Of a stretch of 64,000 bases of DNA, positions 21,232-33,200 are shown piece by piece. The translations under genes were made by a program, and so were the position numbers. The notes under the pieces were generated by a model. It ran no database searches and was not told where the DNA came from. It saw only the letters and a program-made list of their open reading frames with translations. Position 1 is the first letter of the stretch; every line of letters starts with the position of its first letter. Source of the stretch: Prunus persica (Eukaryota; Streptophyta; Magnoliopsida; Rosales; Rosaceae); contig NC_034010.1 of NCBI RefSeq assembly GCF_000346465.2, positions 18,368,334-18,432,333 on the forward strand, given 5' to 3'.

Positions 21232-24200
21232 CTATTCCAGGTGAAGGCAAACAAACTCTGACCATTCATTCCGGACTTCATCAATTGCTTCTTGGGGGTA
21301 TGACGCTTCCTGTTTTCCCTTGGCATACTGCATAAACAATGACTATTAGGGTTTATAAATAAAAAGAAATTCAATCACAGACGACGATATTTTTCATAAC
21401 CGACGTACTATATCTATTCAAAGACGGTAATTTTACATGACCGTCGTTGATAATACAAAAAACGACGTAAAATGTATGAAGGTAATTTCTTCTTACCTTC
21501 TTCTCAAACCCCAAGGAAGGATCCATGATGATGTCCCTCATGAAGCGCATCACATAATACCCACATTCGACATTGCTGGGTTGCTTTGGTGTGCCTGACA
21601 GAGTTTTTCAAATGACTGCCTTACGGCCTGGTCTGGCTATGTGAGAATTATAAATTTTTATAGCACTGTTCACAATGTTTTTGGCCTCTTCATCGACCAC
21701 ACGATTTCCTGGCAGAGGATCCAGAAAATAGACGGTTTCTCTCTTTGCTCTTACAATCAGCAAGATCCAATGACGGCTGCACAAAATTAATATAAAAACG
21801 ACGGTTATTTACAATAACGACGTATTATAATATTTCACACAACGAAATAAAGTAGCAATCGACGACATTTTACATTTATCACGACGATAAATAACTACCG
21901 ACGTGGTTAGTAGTTTCAAACGACTCAATAAAATAAAACACCGACGTAGTTAGTTTATACGCTGTAATTTATTGAAAATCATAAAAACAAAATCCTGTTA
22001 AGGAGACTAACCCTGGATTGTAAGGCATCAGGAAAATCTGTTCACCGTCAGTCTTCTGAAGTCGAGCTGCTAGTAAGCGTGATCTGTCAGCTATTGTGCC
22101 AGAGCTGGCACTAACTGTAGCAGGGTCGATAAAGCCAACCATATTGCACATATTTGTTCGTTTCAAAACATCGTGCAAGTGCCTAAATATATAAAATAAT
22201 ATAAACAAGTCAGCACAAAAAAACACACGACGGTTATGTATAACAAAACGACGTATTATAAAATTTCACACGACGTACTGAAATAGACAACGGCGTTATA
22301 ATATATTTATCACGACGGTAAATACTAACGACGTGGTTAGTTAGTTAAGACGACGCAATAAATAAACCAACGACGTATTATTTTAGAATGACAAACCTCA
22401 TATATACAAAAAAACACGACGGTTATGTATAACAAAACGACGTATTATAAAATTTCACACGACGTACTGAAATAGACAACGACGTTATGATATACTAACG
22501 ACGTGGTTAGTTGGTTAAGACGACGCAATAAATACACCAACGACGTATTATTTTAGAATGACAAACCTCATATATACAGCAATGACAGTGGCTCCTATTT
22601 CTTCCATGCCTGCAAATTGTGTAATATCTTCAGGCAGGAGGAAGGTATCGCGCTCTAGACCAAACACCTCCTTATCAATTGTAAAGTGCAGGGTCTTATC
22701 CTGAGGCACGAGTGTCGTTTCCACATAACGACAAAGGGAGTTTAAAGAAGATGGCGCCTCCATATTTGAATAATCAACAACTTTAATAACCTGTTTAAAG
22801 AAATAAAAAAAATGACGTGGTAATTCAATAAAAACGACGGTTTAAGGAATAAAACGTCGTCTGAAAAGAATTTAAACGTCGTCTGAAGAAACCGTCGTGG
22901 TGAATAATTTATTACGTCTTAAAAAAAATTCCGGCGTCTAAGTTGTAAACAAACGACGATTTAAAGAAAAATATCGACGTCTGGAATTTTGAAAAACAAA
23001 TAAAAAAGGGAAAGTTATGTGAACATACCTGGTCGTCATCTTCTTTCTCCTTTTCATCATGTTTTTCTTCTGTCTTCCCTTCATCTATTACGTCGGGAAT
23101 GACTAACTCCGTCGTCTAAAAACCACAAAGTTTTAAAATAAGACGTTTAATGGCGTGTAAAACAAGTAAACTAAATACGACGTGGTATTGAAATACAAAC
23201 GACAGTTTATGTTTAAAATCGTCGTGGTATGTATTTCAAACGAGGGTTTTATTAATAATAACGACGTCTAATGGTTTTTAAAAAAAACAGAGAATTCAAA
23301 GTTCAGATATGTTACCTTTTCTTCCTGATGTTTCCCATTTTTGGCAGTATCATCCTCAAAATGCTGGGATCTCACATCACCTCCAGAGCAGCTTGCTTTG
23401 TCAGACATTGGATTTTTGGGACTTTGGCTAATTCTGGGTTTAAGCATGCTTGGATCAAAATTGGGAATTAATTGGGAAAGCTGACTCAGGAAATGCTCCC
23501 TCTCAGCCTCTACCAATTGTTTCGTTCTAGCCTCCATCCTTAAAGCCTCTTCCCTTGCCTTAGCTTCCATCTTTTTAGTCTCTTCTTGAAGGAGAACTCT
23601 TAAACTGTCCTTCAAACGGTCGTCAAAGCTCACTCTCTGTGGTTTGGGTAAATTGAAATATTGCCTTGGTGAGATCCCAGCACCTACTCCTCTCACTCTG
23701 CCTGGATGCTCGGGGCCCAAAGCCATGGTCAGCACATCATTGCTGCCAGAAACAGTGACTTTGCCTTCCGAGACTTGTTTTTGCAATTCATCCTAAAACA
23801 AAGATGTATAAAAAAGTAAGAACAAAAACACACGACGGTTATTTATATACAAACGACGTATTATATAATTTCACACGACGCAATAACATATAAATCGACG
23901 TTATTATAATTTATCACGACGGTAGTTTTTAAACCGACATGATTAGTTTTTAAAACGACGAAATGAATAAACCACCGACGTCTTATGCTTTATCTACAGA
24001 TAACAGAGGGATGATTCAATATTCACACCTTTAACGACCTTGTTTAAAACATTTCGACGTAGTAATTCAATACAAACGACGCGAAAATGAACCACCGACA
24101 TCTTATGCTATAATTACAGAAAACAGAGTAGTGATTCCTGATTTAGACCTTTAACGACGTGGTAATATCATTCACACGACGCAAAATATAACATAAGACG

Positions 24201-25065
24201 TAATAAGAATTATTCACAGTTTAATAAAAATTTAAAACAGAGTGAGTAGGCTTACAATTAATTTTGCTTTCTCTGCCACCTTTGGATCCGGGATGTTACC
24301 ATGTTTGTCCTGTCTAGCTCTCTTCCATAAGGTAGATCGATCAATTTCTACCCCAGGCATGGTTTCCTCCAATTGATCCTCCAAACCAGCATATCCTTTT
24401 CGAGACAATCAATGATTGTACTCAAGTTTCTCCCTAATCTGTGCATGTTGAGAATGCACAGACTCAAAATCTTTGGATAACCTTGAAGCTACAAAGGCAT
24501 CCCATTGTGCTTTCTCTATGAATTTATATGTTTCAGGGGGTTGGCTTAATCTCTCCCTGTCATTGGTGTATGGAAGGATATATTGCCTCGTTAGTGTAGA
24601 CTTGAAATCCTTCCATTTCTTGGCAGCAGAAGCTAACACAGAGCTCTTGTCCCCTTGACCTACCACAAAAGCAATGTCAACTGCTTCCCAAATCTGCTCC
24701 TTTATATCCTTGGGGATTTGAGCCCATTTCATGTCCACAAGTGGAACTCTGGAGCGTGCCAACACACCAATGTAGGACTGCATCTCACTATGTGCTTGGC
24801 CAATTCCTTTCCCCCTTTTATTGTACTCAACAATTGGCCCCAGTTTCTGAAGTTTTCTCTTCACAACACGAGGCATTGTGCTCATACCTCGACCAGACTT
24901 TGAATCATCAGAGATTGTTGTCGTGCTGGTTCGTTCTGTCTCAGCAGATGATGAAGCAAACTTCATCTTCTTCGAAGGCTTCACTTGAGGAGGTACCATT
25001 CCAAGGTCCTTACCTCCATTTTTCTTGGAGCCAGAATCCTTACTTTGGTCTTGGTGAGAAACCAT
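21232..25065 (-). pseudogene. CACTA Ptta/En-Spm-Ulp1 fusion gene, copy 1
   Basis: A second transposon gene. Exons (minus): 25065-24256, 23792-23316, 23115-23029, 22790-22567, 22182-22012, 21776-21497, 21327-21232, with a leader exon near 25917. Exon 1 resembles the plant Ptta/En-Spm transposase-associated family (MPRVVKRKLQKL, YIGVLARSRVPLVDMKW, KKWKDFKSTLTRQYILPY). Exon 2 reads ALGPEHPGRVRGVGAGISP then a Lys/Glu-rich coiled coil. Exons 5-7 form an Ulp1 (C48) cysteine protease: His in RHWILLIV, Asp in FLDPLPG, Cys in NVECGYYVMRFMRD. Two nonsense changes kill it: TGA at 24409-24411 (CGA in copy 2) and TGA at 21608-21610, where the family has Trp just before the catalytic Cys region. Ulp1 enzymes process or remove SUMO; any such role here is inference. 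Confidence 0.85.
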
Positions 25066-27592
25066 TTTTACAGACAAAACTGCAAGTGAAAATATTTCAG
25101 GAAAAGATTAAGAACACAAACGACAGTTATTAATAAAATACAACGTATGATATGATTTTAAACGACGCAATGAAATAATCTCAGACGTAATAAATGTTTA
25201 AAACCAAGGTAATTAAACAACGACGAAATAATTAACTATAAACGACGAAATATTAATATAACGTCGTGGTATTGATGTTCACACGACGTCAGTCGTAATA
25301 TACCGTCGTCTATATAAGGATCCAAAACCCTTCTTTCTTTCTCTGTGAATGTTTGATTGCAGATTTGATTTTTCTGAACCATGCTTTTTGTTTTCTAATT
25401 TGATAAAATACAAGGCCAAGAAAGAAAGGTTTGGAATCTTATATAGACGACGGTATTTTAATATGACGTCGTGGTATTAACATTCACACGACGTAAAACA
25501 ATAAGATACTGTCGTCTATATTAGATACCAACCCTACTTTCTTTTTCTTTATATTTTATCAAATTAGGGAAAAACAAAAACCATTGTTCAGAGAAATCAA
25601 ACCTGCAATTAAACAAGCAAATAAAAAAAAGACTATAATTTTAAAAACAACTTTGTCAATTTTCAGACGACGCTAGAACGACTGACGAACCGTCGTGGTC
25701 TACATATTTAACCACGTACATAAGAAGCTACCGTCGTCTTATTTAGTTGAGGTAGTTGTCTTCAAAGTTGGAAACTTTCCCTCTTTGTCTGTATATTTTA
25801 TCGAACTTGGAAAGAAATAAAATGATTTTGGCCAGAAAAAAGGTAAAAAGATTTTTCAAACAAAAAACGTATGAGCATGCAAAACAGCAACCAAAATAGT
25901 GAAAATGAAAGCTTACCTTTTGCGTGCAATGAAAGCAAGAGGAAGATTATGTTTAAGTTCAGAGACGACGAAGAAGACGAGAGGAAGACGATGAGATACT
26001 CTGACAGTGCTCTGACAAGGAAAAAAGTCTAAAAGTTTTCTCTGGGAGATTGAACTTTTTAATCGGGTTTGGAAACAGCGCATGTGTATGTCAGGTAGAC
26101 GAAAAGTTGATTACATATAAAACCATTTCAAAAAAATAATACGGCGGTTACATATAACTACGACGTATAAATTACAAAATACGACGGTACATTTAACTTC
26201 GGACGTGGTAAATAAATACGACAGTAGTGTTGTAGGTACTGTCGTAGTAAACTCAAAAATTAAAGTACATAAGTAATAACTTGCGTCATGGTAGATTATT
26301 TAACACGTCGTTTTTATTAATGTACCGACGTGGATTTCTATAATATACGTCGATCATACCGACGTTGATTTTACAATTTAAACGGCGGTTTTTTTGTAAG
26401 GACCGCCGTTGGTTTTAAAAATTTATTCTATAAATTTGTCGCGTCATGGTAGAATTTTTTTTCCCGTGACCTTTCAGTTTATTTTTCAATTACAGTGCGT
26501 TATAAATAGAGTTTTTTTTTTCCGGAGGAAATTTTAAATGTAGGAAATTAATGTTCTGGAATATGTAAAGTTTCTTTTTTGGAGGACAGATTTAAATAAA
26601 ATAAGAATATAAAAACAACGACTGTTTTTTTATTACTGTCGTCGTTTTTCGTCGTCTTAAGTAAGACTAAGACGACGTAATATATTTGTTTAGCGACGTT
26701 GATTTGTTTTTTAAACGTCGTTAGGTATAATATAACCGTCGTTGAAAATTGTCTCTCTGATTGCAAATTTGCAACGACGTTAGGTATAATATTTGTAGAT
26801 ACACAAACGCACACACATCATCAACTTCCAAAAAATTGTCTCTCTGATTGCAAATCTGTGTCATCTGTTAAGATTATGATGTGGAACAGAATTCCATCTG
26901 GTAAGATTTCGTAACCCTTGGGATCTCAGACAAATCTGATTATGTTGGCGGTTTTCTATATAAACCGTCGTGGTTATTTCAATTCTTGTCATTAAGTAGA
27001 TCTACCGACGTAGGATAAGAAAATCAAAGAAAAAAATTGTTAACAAAAATTCTTATTAAGACAACGGTTAAAATTAAAGGTACGACGTATAAAATGAATA
27101 AATACGACGTTAAATTTTATTGTACGATTTAAAGATAACGTCGTAGAACTATACGCAAATGACGTCGATATATTTATATTTTCCGTCGTTGTACATTAAT
27201 TTAATACGGCGATATTTTGTATTTTAAAGCCGTGGATTTGTTTGTAATTATACGGCGTCTTATACGAAAACCTCGTCGTGTTATTTTATGAGTAAAAACG
27301 GCGGTTTTTATTGAAATCGTCGTCTTTACTTTCTACGTCGGTCGATTCATAACTTCTGCCGTTCTTTGTTGGCATTGATTTTACACTGCGGAAATCTGTT
27401 TCAAATAGACGTCGGTTGTTTAATTATGTATGTCGTTGTTTTTGAACAGCCATTTGAATCTCCATTTTTTAGTTGTCTAAGGTTGTATTACACGACGGTG
27501 TTTTTAGAACCGTCGTCTTTTTAAAAACCACGACGGTTTTCACTTAGACCGTCGTTGTTTTCTGGTCGTCTTTTTCACTTTTTGTTGTAGTG
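25066..27592. repeat. CACTA-1 5' region: leader and subterminal motif array
   Basis: Between the Ulp1-gene start and the 5' terminus. It includes a spliced leader (donor CAAAAG/GTAAGC on the minus strand near 25911-25917) and many CGTCGT/ACGACG words up to the terminal inverted repeat. It matches 57880-60947 of copy 2 but lacks that copy's RPN6 insert. Confidence 0.75.
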
Positions 27593-27595
27593 ACT

Positions 27596-27668
27596 ACTCC
27601 AAATCAATTACAATCAACTAATAAAAGGAAACTAAATAACAATTTAATAACGTTCCTAATTTCCAACA
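27596..27668 (-). repeat. LTR of the short Copia-like element, part 2
   Basis: Continues the LTR interrupted at 16370; 27593-27595 is the duplicated target ACT. Confidence 0.95.
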
Positions 27669-28852
27669 CTCCCCCTCAAGTTGGAGGGTGGATATCAAGA
27701 ACGTCCAACTTGCACAAGAGATTGTGAAAGGTGTTACTCCCAAAGGTTGCTGATAAAGAGGCAGTGGTGTCACTGCTGTAGAGGGGGCAGCTGTGTCACT
27801 GTTGTAATGAAGGCAAATTTGGAGGCAAATGGAGCAGCGGTGTGCTGCTGTAAAGGGGGTTGTTGCTCCTCTCAAATCCGACGATGTATGAGAGTCGTGA
27901 GTTGAAGGAAGCAGCACCCAAATAAAGTTGCATCTATCTCCCCATCAAATTTGACACTGATAAATGGTCAAGATTTGAAAGAAGAGAAATTGAAATAATA
28001 GTAAAGAGACTCAAACATGCCAGTCTCATGGCAGAAACAAATGCAAGAGGGGAATGTGGTAGCATACGGCTGTCTCATGAAGAAAAAAACTTCAAAAAAA
28101 GAGAATAGTAAGGGAGGAAACCCAGCAAATCATGAACAGAGACAAAGACAAAGATAAGGTGCTCAAACTGAGAAGCGAAAAGGCAACTCAAGAGAGCAGC
28201 TGAAGAAGACAGAGACCGGCAGAACAGTCAAATGAAAGGCTCGACGAGCGTTGACGAGGCTCGTGGAGGAAAATAACGGCTCGGTGAGCGGTGACAAGGC
28301 TCACGGAGGAAATAAACGGCTTAGTGAGCAGTGACGAGGCTCACGAAGGAATCGCAATGAAGACGGCGTGCCTGCCGCAAGCGTAGACGACTTAAAAAAA
28401 TGATGGGTAGGCTCGATGAAGGCCGAAGATGCCGTGGTTGTGGCAAGCGTAGTAGACATCAAAACATGGGCTCAATATCTGATTGCAACAGAGAGCATGA
28501 CTAGAGATGGCTCAATATGATTTGTATAGAGAGCAATACTTGTATGAAAAACATAAGGAAATTGCAGAGCCAAAGAAGGGTGCGACTGTTGGTTTAGTTA
28601 GATGTAGGAACTGTGGGATGGTATGGCTTTGGTAGCGGGAATAAAATATTGATCATTGAGGAGAGGGTGAATAAGACGACTATACAAGATGAATACCCAT
28701 CATGGGTGAGGGATGAAAAGCGCCAACGACTCTCAATTTGGCAAAAGATTTCAAAGATTAGCAACTAGGGTTGTGAAACATCGGATTGTGAAGAAAATAA
28801 GGTTTGTAAAAAAAGTTTCAAGAGACGCCCTAGAATCAGTGCTCTGATACCA
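27669..28852 (-). other. Internal region of the short Copia-like element
   Basis: No gag or pol. It holds a polypurine tract at the left edge, an approximately three-copy repeat of about 46 bp (GGCTCG.CGAGC..TGACGAGGCTC, 28235-28350) and the primer site at the right edge. Confidence 0.7.
28235..28350. repeat. Three-copy tandem repeat, about 46 bp
   Basis: GGCTCG-CGAGCG-TGACGAGGCTC-CGGAGGAAA-TAACGGCT units with scattered changes, GC-richer than the surroundings. Confidence 0.8.
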
Positions 28853-29045
28853 TGTGAAATTAGAGATTTTGTTAAGAAGAATAATTCTCAGTTGTTATTG
28901 ATAGAGCCAAAAGGCTAAGTATTTATAGAGATATTACAAGCTTAACTAGGAAAACTAGGTTACTTGAAGACTACTCCAAATCAATTACAATCAACTAATA
29001 AAAGGAAACTAAATAACAATTTAATAACGTTCCTAATTTCCAACA
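28853..29045 (-). repeat. Intact LTR of the short Copia-like element
   Basis: 193 bp, TG...CA. At about 28960-28985 it shows the unfilled target site of CACTA-1 (CTTGAAGACTACTCC) with a single ACT. Confidence 0.95.
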
Positions 29046-29497
29046 GTAAGGAGTTCATTTGTTGAGTAATAAGTAGTCGTTCCTAAAGTAAATTGACTAA
29101 GAAACCTTTTTTACTAATCCAACAATACCTTTTACAGTACCAACGACAGTTTGCTTGACTCAAAATCATAGCTTTTTAAGTCAACGGATGGATGATCCTC
29201 TCATTTGGTCATTTCCATCCATCCGACAGTTTGCTTGTTCACAACACCTCATCATTGATGGCACTTGTGAGAGCATCCGATCCACAAACCTCCTCTGTTT
29301 CCAGTATTTGTCGATATTGTCGTTATCACGTGTTCCTGAGTTTCAGAGGCCAAGACACTCGCAAGACTTTCACTGACCACCTCTACACGGCCCTTGTCAA
29401 TGCTGGATTTCGCACTTTCCGAGACGACGACGAAGTCGAGAGAGGAGAAGCTATCAAGCCCGAACTGCAGAAAGCAATCAAACACTCACGAACTTCT

Positions 29498-30149
29498 TGT
29501 TGTGCGGAAGCGTCAACCAACTGTGAGTGAAAAATAAACAACTACTGGCAGAAGAAAAAAAAAATTGAATAGAAAATTACAACAAGAAGAACACCAAGAT
29601 TTATACTGGTTCGGCAATTGCCTACATCCAGTTTGGAGACGACGAAGTATTCCACTTTAATCAATGGGGATATACAATAGTGTTTACCACTCAATTTCCC
29701 AAAGACCCAAATACACCTAACCTCCTTCACTCACAAAGGAAGAGAAAACAATGATACAAAGCAAAGAACAACTAGAGAGAATTTGTTTCTCTCTTTGGCA
29801 AAATGCCTTTCTTGCTATTTTTCTCTTCTACTCAACACTTGGTTGGATTCCTCAAATAAAACCATTTGCTTCCAATTTATAGCCAAAGGAAGTGGCTTCT
29901 CAAAGAAGCCAAAGGTTAGGCAAGTCAACAATAGCCTACCACCATTTGTGAAAGCTAATTAATGCATTCCCATTGCAACTTGTCAATAGCCATCACTTTT
30001 GACTATTGTAAAAGCCAATTAATGCATTCACATTGCAACTTGTCAATAGCCATCACTTTTGACTATTGTAAAAGCCAATTAATGCATTCACATTGCAACT
30101 TGTCAATTTGCCGATATTGTTGACTATTGGTTTGAGGCAATAATCAACA
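29498..30149 (-). repeat. 3' LTR of Copia element
   Basis: 652 bp. Contains three copies of a 60 bp unit (ATTGCAACTTGTCAATAGCC ...) near its right end, against two copies in the other LTR. Confidence 0.95.
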
Positions 30150-30218
30150 ATCTCCACCTTGGCTCAAACCCTCGAAGTAGAACTCCCAATAGTCGTCTCC
30201 CAATCCCCTATGGGGCAA

Positions 30219-33200
30219 TCAACAAATTTTACAAATGCCAATTAAGTCTAAGCAGTGCTTAAACTTGAGCAACGAAACTGGCTTTGTCAACATATCCGTA
30301 GGATTGTCAGCAGTCCCAATCTTCTGAAGAAGAATATCTCCCTCTTCAATAATCTCACGAACAAAATGGAACCTTACGTCAATGTGTTTTGTATGTGCAT
30401 GATGAACTTGATTCTTTGCTAAATAAATAGCACTCTGACTGTCACAATGAACATCCACATGGTCTTGTTGGACCCCCAAGTCATCAAGCAACCCTTGAAG
30501 CCAGATGGCTTCCTTTATAGCTTCTGTTACCGCCATGTATTCTGCCTCAGTAGTCGACAAAGCAACTGTAGATTGCAGAATCGACCTCCAACTCACTGGA
30601 CCTCCAGCAATAGCTAATACAAAACCTGTAGTGGACCTACGCTTGTCCAAATCTCCTGCGTAATCAGAATCCACATATCCAACAACACATTGACCAGTAA
30701 CTTTATCTTGCTGAAACAATAAACCAACACCTACAGTACCCAGAATATACCGCAGAATCCATTTCACAGCTTGCCAATGCCCTTTTCCTGGATTATGCAT
30801 ATATCTACTGACAATACTAACAGCTTGTGAAATATCAGGCCTTGTACACACCATAGCATACATCAAACTACCAACAGCACTTGCATATGGAATTTGAGCC
30901 AAGTAATGACTCTCTTCACCAGTTCTAGGAGACATAGAAGCACTAAGTTTGAAATGAGGGGCAAGAGGTGTACTAACCGGCTTTGAATTTTCATTCATCC
31001 CAAAACGTTGTAGTACCTTCTTCAAATACTGCTTTTGACACAGACTAATCTTGCCCTTCGCTCTGTCTCTTTCAATTTCCATACCCAGTATCTTCTGAGC
31101 TTCTCCCAGGTCCTTCATCTCAAATTCATTACTCAGTTGAGTCTTCAACCTTTCAATCTCTACTTTGCTTTTACATGCTATAAGCATATCATCAACATAT
31201 AAAAGCAGATAGATGAAGGTTCCATCTTGTAGTTTGCGAAAGTATACACAATGGTCATAATGACTCCTTGTGTATTTATACCCGATCATAAACCTATCAA
31301 ATCGCTTGTACCATTGTCTTGGAGACTGCTTCAAGCCGTACAATGATTTTTGCAATTTGCAAACCCAATTTTCTTTTCCAGCAACTTTAAAACCTTCTGG
31401 CTGAGACATATAAATTTCTTCCTCCAAATCACCATGTAAGAATGCAGTCTTGACATCAAGTTGAGCCAACTCAAGGTCAAACTGTGCAACCAAAGCCAAC
31501 AGAATACGAATAGACGAATGTTTTACTACGGGAGAAAATACCTCATTGTAGTCAATGCCTTCCTTCTGAGCATAGCCTTTAGCTACCAATCTGGCTTTGA
31601 ATCTTACATTGTCTTTTCCCAAAGATTCCATCTTTTTGGCATAAACCCATTTGCAACCAATTGCTTTCTTCCCCTTTGGTAACTGAACCAGCTTCCAAGT
31701 CTCATTTTTATGAAGAGACTTCATCTCCTCATCCATAGATTTCTTCCACTCCAAGCTCTCTGAACTTCTGACAGCTTCTTTGTAGGCGGATGGAATATCA
31801 TCTTCAATAACAGGAAGTGCATATGCCACAATATCAGTAAACCGAGCAAGCTTTCGAATTTCCCTTCTTAATCTTCTGGTTGCAATAGAATCTTGTTGCT
31901 GTGGAGGCTCTTGGGTAGGTGCCTCCTCTTCATCATCGTTGTCCTCATCATCATAATCAACTGTAGGACTAGTGTCTGTAGTATCAGACCTTACTGGAAC
32001 AACTGGAGTTTTCAGTAACTCCACCTGCTTTGAACTACTCATGGTCTTAGTTGCTTCAATTTCACCTTCATGCTTGTTCTGATTTACCATAGCAGCCTCA
32101 TCAAAAGTCGCATCTCTGCTTACAACAAATTTCTTCTCATCTGGACACCAAAGTCGGTATCCCTTCACGCCAGTGCTAAATCCCATAAATAAAGCTTTCT
32201 TTGCTCTTGGATCTAACTTGCTTTCCCTGACATGATAGTAAGCAGGACAACCAAATATGAGTAAATACTTGTAATCAGTACAAGGTTTACCAGACCATAC
32301 CTCCATGGGCGTTTTGCCCTCATTCGCAGCAGCAGGCAACCGATTAATGAGATGGCTTGCATAAGTAATCGCCTCAGCCCAAAATGCCTTGCCTAAACCA
32401 GCATTAGACAACATACACCGAACTTTCTCAAGCAAAGTACGGTTCATGCGCTCTGCCACCCCATTCTGTTGCGGTGTCTCCCTAACCATGAAGTGCCTCA
32501 CAATACCCTCATCTTGACAAACTTTCAAGAAAGGATCAGACTTATATTCACCACCATTGTCTGATCTGAGAGTCTTGATCTTTCGACCGCTTTGCGTTTC
32601 AATCATCTTTTTCCACTTCAGGAATATCTTCAAGACTTCATCTTTACGCTTCATGGTGTACACCCATATTCTTCTAGAGAAGTCATCAACAAAGGAGACA
32701 AAATAATGGTTACCTCCCCAAGATGCATTCTTGTAAGGTCCCCAAACATCAGTGTGAACATAATCTAGAATGCCCTTAGTGTGGTGAATAGCAGTGCCAA
32801 ATTTCACTCTAGTTTGCTTACCCAGCACACAATGTTCACAGAATTCCAATTTGCATGCCTTCGCACCTTTCAATAAGCCTTGCTTCACCAATCCTTGCAA
32901 CGCTTTTTCACCAGCATGCCCAAGACGCATATGCCATAACCTTGTGGTGTCTGTGCTATTTGCGTCAGCAGCTTCGGTGACAGCTGCTCCACCAATAACT
33001 GTACTCCCCTGTAAGAAATACAAGTTATTTCGTCTTGTACCTTTCATCACCACCAGTGCCCCGTACACAGCTTTAAGAACTCCACCCTCCATGATGATCT
33101 TGAGACCCTTGGATTCCAAAGCGCCCAATGAGATGAGATTCTTCTTCATATCCGGTACATACCGGACATCACTCAATTCTCTGACTGTTCCATCATGTAT

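Larger units (their letters stand above)
16371..27592 (-). mobile_element. CACTA (En/Spm) DNA transposon, copy 1
   Basis: Termini are CACTACTACAAAAAAGC on the left and, read inwards from the right, CACTACAACAAAAAGTG; the target duplication is 3 bp ACT (16368-16370, 27593-27595). Both genes are on the minus strand, so the 5' end is at 27592. Contents: a truncated TNP2 transposase gene (18070-20573) and a transposase-associated/Ulp1 gene (21232-25065). Non-coding parts are saturated with ACGACG/CGTCGT-like words. Both genes carry disabling changes, so this copy looks non-autonomous. The second copy starts at 57880 in the opposite orientation. Confidence 0.95.
16251..29045 (-). mobile_element. 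Short non-autonomous Copia-like LTR element, split by CACTA-1
   Basis: Two 193 bp LTRs (TGTGAAATTAG ... TTTCCAACA on the + strand) flank only about 1.2 kb of internal DNA (27669-28852). The right LTR is preceded by GCTCTGATACCA (28841-28852), the reverse complement of the TGGTATCAGAGC initiator-Met primer site. The left LTR is followed by CTCCCCCTCAAG, the complement of a GAGGGGGAG polypurine tract. Both place the element on the minus strand. No gag or pol is present, so it is a TRIM/LARD-type passenger. The 11.2 kb CACTA-1 sits inside the left LTR. I see no clear 5 bp target duplication. Confidence 0.85.
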
